Source of the DNA: Apostichopus parvimensis
Taxonomy: Eukaryota > Echinodermata > Holothuroidea > Aspidochirotida > Stichopodidae
Length of the DNA: 41,750 nucleotides
Direction: 5' to 3'
Assembly: GCA_000934455.1 (NCBI GenBank)
Contig: KN888650.1
Coordinates: 1 to 41,750 of the forward strand
The notes under the pieces were generated by a model. The model was not told where the DNA came from and ran no database searches. It saw only the letters and a list, made by a program, of their open reading frames with translations. The first letter of the stretch is position 1; each line of letters starts with the position of its first letter. A program made the translations under genes and the position numbers. This document shows positions 22,101-34,658 of this stretch, piece after piece.

Positions 22101-25100
22101 GTCATTAGTTCGGTGACAGAGGATACATTGGCTTACATGGTTTCTCTGTAGATACTGTAGTGTTTCTCCCTCAACAAATTATCATCTAGAGCATATGTGC
22201 AATGGGCAGTGTGTGCCTATTCCTGTATATGGCTTACGTAGATACTGTATTGCCCAATACACATGGTCAGAATGTTCAGTACACCTTTGTTTTTATTCTT
22301 TCAGAGAGTGATGCGGTTGTCAAGGGGACCAACCATGACTTTCAGAATCACAGAGGTTAGTTATTCTCTGTTACTAGGCAGGATGACAACTCCAAGGTGC
22401 ATTAGTAGAATCTGTAAATGGTAGCTGGTTATAATGAAAACCAAACATCTGTCGTTCTGTTGATGTCACTCACTCTTCTGTTGCCAGAAGCCTTCACAAC
22501 ATTAATAGACAAAACGTTTCAATAGTTATACACTGTATCTTAACAGACATTTAAAATAATGTCTTGATGTGGCAGTTACGTATTAATGAAAAAAGATATC
22601 CTGCTACCAGACTACCCCTTCGATATCAATGTAGTCTGTGAATTATATGTGATCTATAATATTTATGGATTGTGATAATATGGATGTAATGCATGATTGA
22701 TTCCATCTTCATTTCTCATCTTGCCAAATCCAATTGCCATATCCATGTGAAAAGTAACCTATCAATGAAAATGTGTATTTCACTGAAATCTTTAATTTAT
22801 AAAAGTGGTCAGTTATTGTGACTCTCAATATTAATATGGATTGTGAAAATATCCAATATATGAAGCAGAGAACTCATCTCTGTCGTTTGTTTTTGATCTC
22901 AAGTTCTCACTGGCAAAGGACATCGCATCCTCTATAAAGAAACAGAGCATGTACGCCGGTCAGTTCCTGCATCCTCCGCTTCTCGTTCTCAATAATTTCG
23001 GAGGAACCAGTCTGCATCTCAAGCTGATGGCTACCATGTTCCAAAATATGTTTCCACCGATTGACGTTAACGAGGTGAGGACATATTTTTTCGTAAAAAG
23101 GAATAAAATACAGTTGAAGAAAAACTGGAATGTTTACTTGTCAGTATTTCTGCTGCATCACATTATACTCACGGCATTATCAAAGCTGGACAAGACTGAT
23201 GGCACAAATGACTTTTTGCCGTCGTGTCGTTCATTCAGGTCAATGTTCAAAAATAGAAAGAAAGCTTCTCCTTTGTCACAGAAAAAATGGATCTGTACAA
23301 AAGTAATTATTGCTGACTTTTTTTTTGTGCGAGGTGTTCAGCGAATTTAGGTCAATGTATAATGTTTACATCAATTTAAGATTTTGAATTCTGCAAAGTT
23401 CACCATATGCCTTGGTCAGTGTATTCAGTTGAAAGACTTCTAAATTAAGACTGGGTTTTGATTAAAACCAATTTGGTTAAATAAAATTTCTGACTCCCCG
23501 TGGGTCCCCTTTGTATATAAAAATTTATGCCAATACTTGTCCATAAAATACATTGTTCTTCACCTCTCTGTTTAAACCTGAAAGTTTTGTCTAAATGTGC
23601 AGAGGATATCATCATTCATCATTTGATTGCCAAGTTTGATTTGATAGCCAGTTCTATTCTCATTTCTTTCTCAGGTCAAAATCAACAGCATCAGACGTTG
23701 CGTCATGGTAAACTACAACGAAGAGACAAAACTCATTGACTTTAGACATTAGTAAGTTTCTGCTAAAAAGGAATCATATGATAACCTTAACCCTGAAGAA
23801 TATTTGGTTAAGTTTTCCAAATGTTTCTTGTAAATATTAATCCTCCTTGAACCTTTTTCTTTATCTGTTGTATTTCGTAGTTAGAAGGGTATAAGTCAAT
23901 CTAAAATTGTCTTTTCTCTGAAAAAGTAGAATTTCATCAATCATTTAGGAGTTGCACTGGTGACTGACCAGCTGCACAGAATTATTTATTTATAACACAT
24001 GTTATTTCTCAATGACGTGTATGTTTGTGTGAAATTTGACACCTTGAAGGGGATACTTACATTCCAAATAATGCAATTAAAGTACAATTTCTCGAAATAA
24101 AACAAAAACGTTGGGTAGTAATCTTATCAATCATTTTGTCAGTCCCAGTAGCCAATGTACATGTGAACATGTTGCATCTTTTCCATTAATTACTATTTAC
24201 ATCTTTTTATTTTTTTTTAATATTCTTTTCTCCCATTTTCCCTGCATTTCTTTGACAGTTCTATCAAGGCACTTCCAGTTGGCATGAGTCGCTGTGTAAA
24301 GAAACTAATTCAGCCCAAGATTCCAAGTCTACAGCATTACCAGGATGTATCAGATTATTTCCTGAAGTGAGCCCTCTTTATGTAAAGTAGTTGCAACCTT
24401 TGCACTCACTTTACATATGTCTAGGCTAGAAGTATACAATACAAAGTAGTAATATGTGGCAGTAACTATGTGATTGTAATGTCAAGGAATGGGCTGGCAT
24501 CTGACAAATGGAAGACAAAAATATTCTGTTTCATGAAAATCTCAGTATATTACACCCGATACGATGAGTGCCTGTCTGAGGTTAAAGTTTAAATTAGTTG
24601 GAAAAAAAAGCTCTTCAAGAAAATATGGCACAGTGCATAAAGAACCTTTTCACCAACTTGCATGTATTAGTTAATCTTCTGATTCCTGTTTACTAGCCGT
24701 TTAACCTATAATTTAATCCATAAACTGTAAATTGAGGAATTGTGGTATAAGACTACGGCGATAGTAAAACAGAGTTGATATGTTTGAAAACATACTTTTC
24801 AGTGAATTTTGTGTTTCTTCAGTCGGTATTTATAAGTCGGATGGGATTTTTGCTCTTTAGATATGTAATCCGGCCTTCCTTGGTTTTTGCTACTTTTGTA
24901 CAAAAGTGTCTCCAAATGTAGGAAAAATTTAAAAGAAAACTAAGCAAAGAGCTACTCTCCAAGTGAACTTGCTTTCAAAAGTTAGAAAGTGTCTGCATCA
25001 GTTGTTATAACAGTGTCTGCATCAGTTATAACAGTGTCTGCATCAGTTGTTATAACAGTGTCTGCAACAGTTGTTATAACTGCATCAGTTGTTATAACAG

Positions 25101-28100
25101 TGTCTGCATCAGTTGTTATAACAGTGTCTGTATCAGTTGTTATAACAGTGTCTGTATCAATTGTTATAACAATGTCTGCATCAGTTGTTATAACAGTGTC
25201 TGCATCAGTTGTCATAACATTGTGTTTTTGTATTTGAAACCTAGTCTACAGGATCAGAATAAGGAGGATTATTACACGTCATCTTCTCGCTGTGGCAGAA
25301 AATATTTACCCATTTCATTTATGAAGTTTATGTTTATCTGATGTTTAATACATTAGCTTATAAACTCAACCATTTATCTCATCTCTTATAAAGTACGGGG
25401 AATCTCTCAGAGAGCGAAGCAGAATTAGACGGAGAACACAACGAAGTCACTCTCCCACAGAAGTTGACGAGTAGAGGAAACATCGCTAAAGAGAAGAGTG
25501 CCGTGAGATTAGTCGAGGTAGGAAGACATATTATGTAATCGTAGGCCGCTGATTCTATCCTGTTACGTTTTATTGTGAGGAAAGGAAAGATCGTGGTTAC
25601 GGAACTGTCATAGCCTCCTAAGAGAGAGAGATAACATAGGAACATTTTGTTCCCTATTATTTCGAGGTGGTTGTAGATTGGTGAAAACTGACCTGAATGT
25701 AGAGTTTCTTGATATGGGCAAAGTTGAAGCTGTCCATTGGGAATGAGCACAGATTACATATGGATTTTTAACTTTGAAAATGCAGTTTCTTCTGTCCTTA
25801 CATATGGTGGACCAACTGTTTTCCTCTGTTAAACGGGTGTCCTGACCCACTTCAGTGTTTCTAGAAGGTCATTAGATACCAATAATGGTGGTTGTGGTGG
25901 GGCAGGTGGGGGGAGGTGGGGGAGGCAGTTTGTAACCTTTTGTTTGTCAGATGGGAATATAAATGGTGGTCGTATTAGAAGGCATGTGACCTAAACTGAA
26001 TAGGCCATCATACTCACTTGTCTTGTACTTGCAAAAACACACCCCAAAAGAAAACAAGATCATCCATGTCCATCTCATGAAAGCTGTTTCCAATCATCCA
26101 AAGTATGGCTCAGTCTTCTCTTAATTAATCTAATCTCTTAATTAACTATTTTGCTGTTTTCACAGAGTGGTCCGAGAATGACGCTAGAACTAATCAAGAT
26201 AGAGGAGGGTCTGTCGGAAGGAGAAGTCTTATATCACAGTTACGGTAGGTTCTTGTCCTTCCTTTGAACTAATCTCTTTTTTCTTTTTTAATGGTTTGGC
26301 TGCCAACAGTCTGCAATTTTTACCCAAACCAATCGAAATAAAATGTCTCAAGTCATAAAAATTAATCAAATAACATTAGTAATAAAAATTAATTAAATTC
26401 AAATTAGTAAGAAAATTAATTAATTAAATGAACTTTTCCATACTAGGTAAGTAATGAATTTGTTACTGAGAGTTTCGATCACCCCAGACAGTTTTCCACG
26501 TTGGTGTTCATATCTTAATCGGAAGCAGATAAGAAGTCAATCCTATCTCATTAGTCAAGAAAATGATCCAAATTTTTATGAGATGATGATATTTGATAGG
26601 AATGCAAATTTACTGAAAATCGGGCATCTTTAGACTGAACTGAATGGAATCAATATGCAGTCGTGCATTTGGGGACATTTCTTGCTAGTGAAACATCCTT
26701 CCTGAATATATACTAAAATTAATCAATAGCAGTCACCTGTGATCAGTCTTGACAGATTTGTAAGGCTAGCATACGTTATCCTTCTTGGGTATAAATAATT
26801 CTCTGAAGTACTTTGAAGTACTTGAAGTACTTTGAAGTACAGTGGAAATTTTACTTTTGAAAACATTGCCGATCTTTCATGCTCATAACTGGCTAGCAAG
26901 GTAAAATACTCTTCCATCAAAATATTTTATAGCAACTTTGCGATTTAGTCTCCTCCACATCCATCCATACATGTCTCTTATTGTCTGTTTCATCTGTATC
27001 TTCATTTTTGTCCTGCATTTTTTATTTGTTTTATTTTGACAGTTACAAAGAGTAAACAAGAAATTGCACAACTGAGAGATAGAAGGACTGTTAAGAAGTA
27101 AGTGTGCAGAACATCTGCAGTCCAGTAACGTACAAAACCATCCATTATCCTCATGTCTTACATGTTAATGGTAAACAGTAGTCACAAAATGATCTGTCAA
27201 AACTCAGATTTCTTCCTCAAGGTGCAAGCAGTGAGGAATAACGAAGAGAAAAAACATGTTGGCCAGAAAGTGGCAGAAAATGGATTTCTGATGCCATTCA
27301 GCTGTTGATATACAGACAGCTTAGTGAGCGCTTTACTTAATAATATCAAAAATGAGTAGAAAGTCTCTGGAAGGTATGTAAACTGAAGCTGGATTGGAAA
27401 TAAAACCAAATGCAAAAATGCATTTTGGTTTCGATGATGTAACATGAGCAGTTTTCTTCATGAATCTGACGTAATAAAAAATGGTCATTTCCAAAAATAC
27501 AGCATTAATATTTCATATAATCATATTTGATGATATGGAAGGGTATTTGTTTTGTTTTGTGTAAGTTTATTGGGACGTTCAATGTCACACAGGAATTATC
27601 TTGCCGCCATGAAAAAAAGAAAGAAAGTCCATTGTTTTCATTTCCTGGTTTTGGTTTCTGGTATTTTCCTCTCCACACTTTTATGTAATGTACATTTCCA
27701 ATCTCTTTAATTTTGTTTTGTTTACAGGAATAGAAAGGCACAGAGGAAGAGAACGCAGGAGCAGAATGTCAGAAAGAAGCAACAAGAGAAGGAGGAGCAT
27801 AAGTGAGTAGTAGTCTTGAATATTCATAAAGACATCTTTAATATTCATGCCATTAATTATAGTTCGACGGTGGACGTGAGTTCCGTTTGGAGGTGTGAGG
27901 AAGCAGATTGTGTGAAGAACTTGTAAGAGCGGATTAGCAACACAGGTGACTGAAACGGCGGCATACAGATCAAAGTGCCTGATGCTGTAAAAACATCACA
28001 TGCTTTTTGGTTCTAGGTCAGGGTTTCCCTAACTTTATCCCCTCACGAATCCCCTGTGGATGTCAGAATTGTCCACGAACCCTCCAACTTTTCGAGACAC

Positions 28101-31100
28101 GATCTGAGTCATTATTATACTATAATACGCATAACAGTGCTTCGTAAAAAGATCAAGTTTCTGTTTCATAATTCAGCTATTTATCACATGCATGGTACAG
28201 TACTGCTTTGGCAATATATGCGTATGGAACGCGAAAAGAGTTTGTCGATAGGTACGACTTTTGTAAATTACTAAATTATATGATATATCAGATTTTAGTT
28301 CAACAAAAAGTACTCAAGTTTTGACTTTCAGAAACGTCTCACGAACCCCTGGGATGGACTCACGCACCCCCTGTGGGTCCATGCACCCCAGTTAGGGAAC
28401 CCCTGTTTTAGGTGAAGCCCTGGAACTGTACAGGTTGCTCACTGTTGACCTTGTGTCCTTACCCATTTGTCTGACACAGAAGTAACATAGACATGTCTAT
28501 GTTACTGAGCTATGCCCTAGTAACTATTATCTTTGTTTGGCTACATTTTAACTTAAGATCTGATAATTTAGCTCCGTTAGTAAGTAAAGTGTGTATGCAC
28601 TGGTCAAAGTAACTTTTGCAACGAGGTTTGAGTATTGGTTCCAGGGGAAACCCTGCATCTTTACCCCCATGTGCCCCCTGTGCACCCAGACAGCAGTGAT
28701 GTAGCATGCCTTTGCTTGTCTGCTATGCCCTACTAACTATAATGTTCTTGGTAGGGTGATAAGGGAGGGAGGGGGGAGGGGGTGTGGGGTTGCGTGTCAG
28801 AAACCCTGTTACTAAGCCTTCCTTGTTACTGACAGTTGATACGCCACAGAAAGTGGCAGGGAAGGGATTTAAGAAAACTTTGGTTAATTATAAATTATGT
28901 CAACAAATACAAATACATATTTTGTTTGCTTATTTTGTACAAATCAGGCAAAAGTCTCTGGCAGGAAATGTAAAGAAGCAGGAAGATGGAGGAGGAGAAG
29001 GAGGAGAAGGAGCAGCTGAGGAAAAAGATGTAGATGATGACATGGAGTACTACAGACAAGAGGTTGGAGAGGAACCAGACCCAGGTATTTATTTCAAGAA
29101 AACACTTCCTTTCTTCTCTCCTTTCCTTACCTTTTTCCCTCTCTTCAAGTTTCAAACCTATACTCTGTTTTTAGGTCCAGACTGCTAAAAAATCTCAGAC
29201 GAATAAAACTTACTTTTGATCTTAGCTCTGCCAAAGCGATTGGCCATTTTAGATTAAAGCAACTGGTAATAAAGAAACTGTAAGACTATTCATGCCTTTC
29301 ACATGCATGTTTTATCATTTAGCCGTGGGCTCTCTTTGTCTATTTCAAAATGTGCTCAGCAACCAGTCTCCATGGCAACAGAGTGAGGATTGAAAAATTA
29401 TGACTGATTTATTCTGACACTGAAATTTATATCATCTCTTTGTATACTCATCACAGATATTATATGAGTGTGATGTGTCATCATACTACTTTGCAATGCC
29501 AATTCCCCATCAGATTGAAAGCTTAGGCTTAATGATGTATGTCTGTCGTTCCACATAGCCTAGCAGCAACATAAAGCTACTAGCCAATTTCTCTTTGATA
29601 TAGTCTTAAAAAAAAATCACTCCTCACAATTCTGACCTTGTCTTCTTTTCATTATAACATCATGATGTACCGATTTGCAATAGGTTTTGATTATCGCATT
29701 TAAATCAAACTGTAAACGGCTTTAATGTTTTGAACATGTCAGAATTCAGTGTGAGTTGGCACAGAATGACCCCTACAGTATGAGAAAGTCTCATAGCACT
29801 AAAGAGAGTTACTGAAGGACGAAAGTTGATAAGCAATTTCATTTTCATGTAGAGGGTAAAATCCCTCGGTCTCTCTCTTGGTACAACAATTTCACACAGT
29901 GATCTCTTAGAGAACACCTCTCCTGACTGCGTTTATAACGGTTTGCAGTCATCTTCCAACATTAGTCACCAATATTGTGTAAATGTTTGGTGTCCTTTCT
30001 CACAGAACACTTTTGTAGGATTTAATCTCATTTTATTGTATTGTTCTTAGTTTATTGTTACTACCATAACGTCAATGCTAGTTTGCTACTTTTCCCACCT
30101 CTCATAAGAAAACTTGTAACATAGACATGAGGTCCCATTTCTTTTCTACTATCTCTGTTGAAGGAGTTATATCATCTTTTAGACTGTCTGCCTGCCTTTG
30201 CTCTTTCAAACAAACAAAATTGCCAAACAAATAATTCTACCTAAATAACATTGCCAAAAGTTCAAATTTAAATCGATGGAATAGTTCTCCTCGGTCTACC
30301 AATTCAGACAGGTATTTGACAATGAATGATATCTCTTAATTACTCAGACTTGTCACAAGTCTTCTGCCAGTAGCATCTTATCAGGCCTCGGGGGTAATTC
30401 TCACAAAGTTAATGACCTTGCAGATGTGTGAAAACCGTAGTCGTGACTGAAACAGTGATCCGTCATTCTGCTCTAGAAACGACTTCAAATGTCACACCCA
30501 CATTAATGCTGTTGAGACATCGAGTCTCTCACAGGCTGATGGTCCTCATTGATAGATGTCTGCAGAGGTTTCTGTGGGTTTCCTCTCGGGCAACTTCTGG
30601 TACAGTATATTTAGCAGCATAGTTGATTGATGATTTGGTCTCCTGCGTCTCGCTCCGGCGATATTCATGGGCAGATCGAAACCATTAGCAAACCGTTGTC
30701 TCTCCCCTGTGTGTTAAATATCCCCAGTCGATTTAACAACTCAAATGTAAGATTCGCCCAGTCCATCGCGAACAGATCCCTCCGAAGAGTCGGATGGTTG
30801 TATAGGTGGGTGATAGATAGCCTTTCAGCTGCAACTGGGAAAAATTGTTATTTAAGCTAAGTTATCAATTGATTAGATGGAATGCGGCAATTAAAACTTG
30901 AATTTGGGCTATTAGTATGTTATTTGCATCTTTAAAGGCATATTAAAGACAATTTAACACAAAGCTAAAAGAGAGAAACGTTCCACACTGTTGGGTGAAC
31001 ACCCCATCTCAATATTTTGTTGCCAACTCAACTATTTGGTGACGGAATGTAGCTTACTTTGTGAACTGGCTAAATCCTTGATTCTCCCTTGGCGTTGGTC

Positions 31101-34100
31101 ATGATGGATGGTCTGTGATGGCAAAAAAATCTTAAATATCGTTTTCTATTATTATCTTCATGTTGAGTTATCCTTGAAATGAGATATTATTGGAACGTTT
31201 GTATCTGTAAATGTTTATCTATAAATTATCTGTCAATGTTCTTCTCTGTATTTAGAATTTCGTCAAAATGCAACAAAAAAATATTATGGTAGAAATAATA
31301 TTTCTCCTCTGTGAATAAGCCAGTTTATAGTGTTATTAAGAGATATAAAAACATTTTCAGCTAAACGTTATGAGGATGTGTCTTTTGACTGTGGATGCAG
31401 ATCTGGGAGTCCTCTCCCAGAAATAAAAATAAATAAAATTTTAAGATATGAATGGTGAATTATGATGCATATTTAGGCTATAAATTGGATCTGTAGTTAG
31501 GTGTTCATGCAAGGTTGTGCAACTTGTGCTATTAACTACTTCTAATGTTTTGCTGTGGTATTGAAGAAATGGGGTGTCCACACTGCCTCCTCTCCCTAGA
31601 TCCTGGCCTGTCACATGGAATGTAAACTTTCATTGTGTTTCACATGCAAATGTTGAAGTTTTTGGCATCATTACAGTTAAGGTGGAATGTTTACTTACAG
31701 TTACAAGTTATGTGTTGAGGAACGTTTATCTTCAACGGTGAATTATTGCAGCGCCCAAATCACACCAGAGTGAGAAGACTAACGCAGAGCCTTTAAAGTC
31801 TAAAATTATCTCTCGGGCGATAACGTGAGGACCAATTAACAAAAATACATTTTAATAATTAATAAAAGTCAGCTGATGCTAAGTCTCATTTATTTTTGGG
31901 GGGGGGGGCAAAATTTTGCAGTTTTTTAATAAATTGTTTTCTGTCAGACTTGACATAATTTATATATTTAAGTAATCAAGAAGTTTGACGGAATGAATTT
32001 GTCTTTGAAGCATTTTTAACTCATGGCCTTGTTAATAATAATTCTTTAATATAGCTGCAATGCTTCTCTACAGATAAAAAAAATTGTGATAATAGTTCAA
32101 TGGTCTGTCCCAATTGCTGATGTCAATATTTGATTAAACCAGCTGCTGCTGTAACAAATACCCTCATAAGCCTTATTTCTGCAACAGAGTTATGGATGGC
32201 ATGCTGCAGCACAAACAGTCCTTGCAAAAAGCATTTTTTAATGCATTGTAAAAATGTTGAGATCTTGCCTCTGAGAAGTAGGAATTAATGGTTTCTCTCC
32301 TGACTAGCATCGTCCAGTGACTCAATGGATGACACACTGTTTTGTTTCATGGTCAATATCTCAGATAAAGAACAAAAAACAAAAGAAAAAACTAGCATAG
32401 TATTGAGATCTAACTCATGGTGATAACGGTTTCCTTCAAAATGGTTTGTTGGACATCAAACTTGAGTAGTTTGTCCTTCTTCATAATGGACAGTCTGGGC
32501 CCCTGATGAGTAAATGACTGATGAGGTAATGATGTAAAAAATGGGGGTATATTCTCTGTAAGTAAACATGGTTTTAAATTATCGCCTGCACTGATAGAAA
32601 TTATGCTCAGTGGTTATCACATATCAACTGACCAAGTTTTCTAGTTACTTATAGCAATAATGAAAGATTGTTGCATCTCATATGTGAGCTGAAAGAAAAG
32701 AAAAAAGGATTTTTATCTAATTTTATGAATCGAGGTAAAGAGATTTAGAGTCAGTTGACAATATCAAGTAGGATTATGCTGTACTCTGAATCCCAAAGGA
32801 AGAATCTTTGCCAAAGGAGGGGATAATTTGCAGAAGGTGCAATGGATGTGCATTGACAATATTCCGACTGACTTTATAGTCTCTCATTTGGTGATTTACC
32901 CAGCCAATAAGTGAGACACATCTTCTTCTGCACAAGAACGAGTTTGGTTTTCAAATGCGCTCTTGAAGAGCAGTTGAAGAAGGAAGTTCTAAATGCATTT
33001 CAACTTCAAAGGGATCTAACATTGAAAGGTTTCCTCAAGCTTTCAAAATGGAGTCTCTCTGATAAATAAGGTCGCCCAATGTTGCATATTAAGCTAGCTG
33101 TTTGGGGGGGGGGGGGAGGATGCAAAAAGGCTGGCAATTCATTGTAGTCTTTATTTATTTTTTTTATTCTTAGAAACTTGATTTAGTATCAGCTGAAGAA
33201 ACCCCTGTTGTTTGTTTCTGTTGTCTGTTTCTCTCACGGAAAATTGTTCCTGTCAGCTCAAAAGATTTGCTTTATCTAATTGTTTTTTTCCTGCAAAATA
33301 TTATGATGACTCATCCAGTTGTAAATGCCGCACAAGGTTTGCTGCACCAGTCATACTACAGACAACGTGCTATTATGAAGCAACTTCAATGAGCAAAACT
33401 TGTTAGGTGATAGCCAACGTTTTGTTGCCATGGTGATGTACACGTTTTCGTCATGCAGAAAAGAAAATTTTAATGTTAAATCAATGTAGATATTCTCAAA
33501 CAATTTGTCACTAAATGTACACATTATCTGTCCGTGTGCATCGTTTAGAGGACACTGTGGCTCAAAAGATCAATACTTGATTTACTGATCTGTAAATGGT
33601 GATAAGTGAATGCACTTTAAAAGCACAGAGAGCCGATCTGGCAGCGAGTGAAACGTTTATGAACTGCTCAGTAGATTAGATGAAAGTTATTAAAACAGTA
33701 CGTAAGGATTTTGAGTTGGCAGCGAATACAGAATTCGGCAAAACTTACTCGTTTTTCAATATTAGAAGACATTGAATATGTTACTTGAACAGAGATAGAG
33801 ATTACATATAGAATACATATAGATTACATAGAGAATACATATAGATAACATATTGGTGTGAAATATATGCCTGTGGATCTCCCCATAAAGAATATCTTAA
33901 AGTAGTACTTTATCAGGTTTGTCACAACTCTCCAGAAAGATTATCCAGAAGTATTAAGGTTTTACTCAAAATACGAATGCTGTCGATCAAACATAAGACA
34001 TATGCAAGGATTTTTCTCATTTCATTAAGTAGGGAGTTACAGTAGTAATGAGTCAGTCAAGTTATGCAAATTTTGTCTTCCAGAACTTGAATGTGTCAAA

Positions 34101-34658
34101 ATGAAATCTTGAAGTGTATTGCATTCTCTTTCTGTTAGGAAAATAAAAATGTTTGACAACCTAAAACTTAAAACTGATCACACCTTTGGCCACTGAGATG
34201 ATGAATGAACTTTGCATGTTTTCTGTAAGCTTTCTGTATCTAATACCAAAAGATGCACTTTGTTTTTCTCGCTTTTAAACCTACTTTTAGATCTATTCCC
34301 CAAGAAGAGCAGAGCGGCGACTGGGGGACCACTCAAAAGGAGAGCCACCCACCCCATGAGAGGTGGAATGCAAAACAAGAGGTACAAGACTGGCTCAAAG
34401 GGGAGCGAGGGAAGATTTGGCTCAAAGGGGAGTGAGGGAAGATTTGGCTCAAAGGGGAACGAGGGAAAATTTGGCTCAAAGGGAAGCGAGGGGAAATTTG
34501 ACATGACCTTCTCGAAAGGTCAGCAGGCGAAGGGAAAAGTGTTTCGAAAATCCAGTTCTGTCGTTAATCGGGATCGGAAGTTTCCGGCTGGAAGACAAAC
34601 GGCTGGTAAAGGTTTTAAAGGGAGTACGAAACATAAAAGTTCATTTAGAAAGCGATGA
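19110..34658 (+). CDS. PPAN: Brix-domain ribosome biogenesis factor PPAN (Peter Pan / SSF1)
   Basis: PPAN (yeast Ssf1/Ssf2) is a nucleolar factor for 60S subunit assembly and 27S pre-rRNA processing. Thirteen exons join to 509 codons plus TGA: 19110-19124, 20396-20563, 20876-20977, 22305-22355, 22904-23074, 23675-23751, 24259-24366, 25394-25517, 26166-26244, 27043-27097, 27728-27802, 28948-29084 and 34291-34658. A basic N-terminus (MARKKGKTSKLSKR) precedes the Brix domain (about residues 27-290). Its landmarks are PHTFVFTRG, NSLKDFLTVAGPLGV, HPPLLVLNNFGG, KLMATMFQNMFPPIDVNE and DFRHYSIKALPVGMSR. Next come LSESEAELDGEHN and GPRMTLELIKIEEGL. A charged Lys/Arg/Gln/Glu-rich helix follows, then an acidic stretch (DVDDDMEYYRQEVGEEPDP). 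The basic tail has four 9-residue repeats at 422-457. Human PPAN has 473 residues; the tail repeats contribute to the extra length. The five-codon first exon is inferred from ATG, phase and a GT donor and is the least certain part. Intron 12 is about 5.2 kb. Confidence 0.95.
19234..20335. other. T-poor, strand-asymmetric block in PPAN intron 1
   Basis: For about 1.1 kb the plus strand is rich in A with C and G and strikingly poor in T (the minus strand is T-rich and A-poor). The normal AT-balanced composition returns on both sides. It has no internal tandem period visible by eye and no recognisable protein. Its left edge (19234-19300) is closely similar to about 13520-13586 inside the inverted-repeat element near PSMB1, which suggests it is at least partly transposon-derived. 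It ends just before the polypyrimidine tract and acceptor of PPAN exon 2. Confidence 0.6.
24989..25220. repeat. 24-bp minisatellite, about 10 copies
   Basis: The unit GTGTCTGCATCAGTTGTTAT plus AACA is repeated about ten times with point changes. One unit lacks 3 bases and another is shortened by 6. All length changes are multiples of three, so frames stay open on both strands. It lies in PPAN intron 7 (24367-25393) and is not part of the mature coding sequence. Confidence 0.93.
25886..25925 (+). other. G-quadruplex-prone G tract
   Basis: A run of GGGG, GGGGGG and GGGGG tracts with short loops on the plus strand, in PPAN intron 8. It satisfies the four-G-run pattern if the six-G run is split. 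Confidence 0.5.
26809..26842. repeat. short tandem GAAGTACTT repeat
   Basis: GAAGTACTT(T) occurs about four times in succession within PPAN intron 9. AAGTACTT is self-complementary, so the array is also palindrome-rich. Confidence 0.75.
28011..28413. mobile_element. 387-bp hAT-type MITE
   Basis: The element spans 28019-28405. Its termini are CAGGGTTTCCCTAACT on the left and the inverse of CAGGGGTTCCCTAACT on the right, the classic hAT terminal consensus. The 8-bp target duplication is TTCTAGGT (28011-28018) against TTTTAGGT (28406-28413), one mismatch, resembling the hAT target preference (nTnTAGnn). Inverted similarity extends inward around ACGAA(C/T)CCC motifs. It has no transposase and lies in PPAN intron 11. 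Superfamily assignment is confident. Confidence 0.92.
28481..28506. repeat. 26-bp perfect palindrome
   Basis: AGTAACATAGACA is followed immediately by its exact reverse complement with no spacer. It lies 75 bp beyond the hAT element in PPAN intron 11. A neighbouring motif GCTATGCCCTA(G/C)TAACTAT occurs at about 28510 and again at about 28722. Confidence 0.9.
28755..28785 (+). other. G-quadruplex-prone G tract
   Basis: GGG, GGG, GGGGGG and GGGGG runs separated by single A residues in PPAN intron 11, a strong match to the quadruplex pattern on the transcribed RNA sense strand. Confidence 0.55.
29085..34290 (+). other. PPAN intron 12, 5.2 kb, no other gene seen
   Basis: This is the longest intron of PPAN. 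No exon-like or RNA-gene-like segment was recognised. A less AT-rich patch lies at about 30420-30800. G runs occur at 31899-31909 and 33104-33117, and a short ATTACATATAG/AATACATATAG repeat at 33803-33850. Confidence 0.6.
33803..33850. repeat. short tandem ACATATAGA-type repeat
   Basis: Four to five imperfect units alternating ATTACATATAG and AATACATATAG within PPAN intron 12. Confidence 0.7.
34392..34499 (+). repeat. 27-bp coding minisatellite in PPAN exon 13
   Basis: Four consecutive 27-bp units encode GSKG(S/N)EG(R/K)F, residues 422-457 of the predicted PPAN. The units differ by a few substitutions and none shifts the frame. The repeats add a glycine- and lysine-rich low-complexity stretch to the basic C-terminal tail. 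Confidence 0.93.

Noticed and set aside
24982..25237. Open frames on both strands encoding TDADTVIT-type or SASVVITV-type repeats
   Set aside because: They are the translation of the 24-bp minisatellite inside a PPAN intron; flanking exons splice cleanly past it.
25379..25750. 123-residue minus-strand open frame
   Set aside because: It overlaps PPAN exon 8 (25394-25517) in antisense and resembles no family; a shadow of the real exon and intron.
28895..29155. 86-residue minus-strand open frame
   Set aside because: It is antisense to PPAN exon 12 and its composition is explained by the acidic-stretch codons of that exon.
34253..34435. Alternative plus-strand frame across the start of PPAN exon 13
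   Set aside because: It is out of frame with the phase carried from exon 12 and lacks the conserved DLFPKK continuation.
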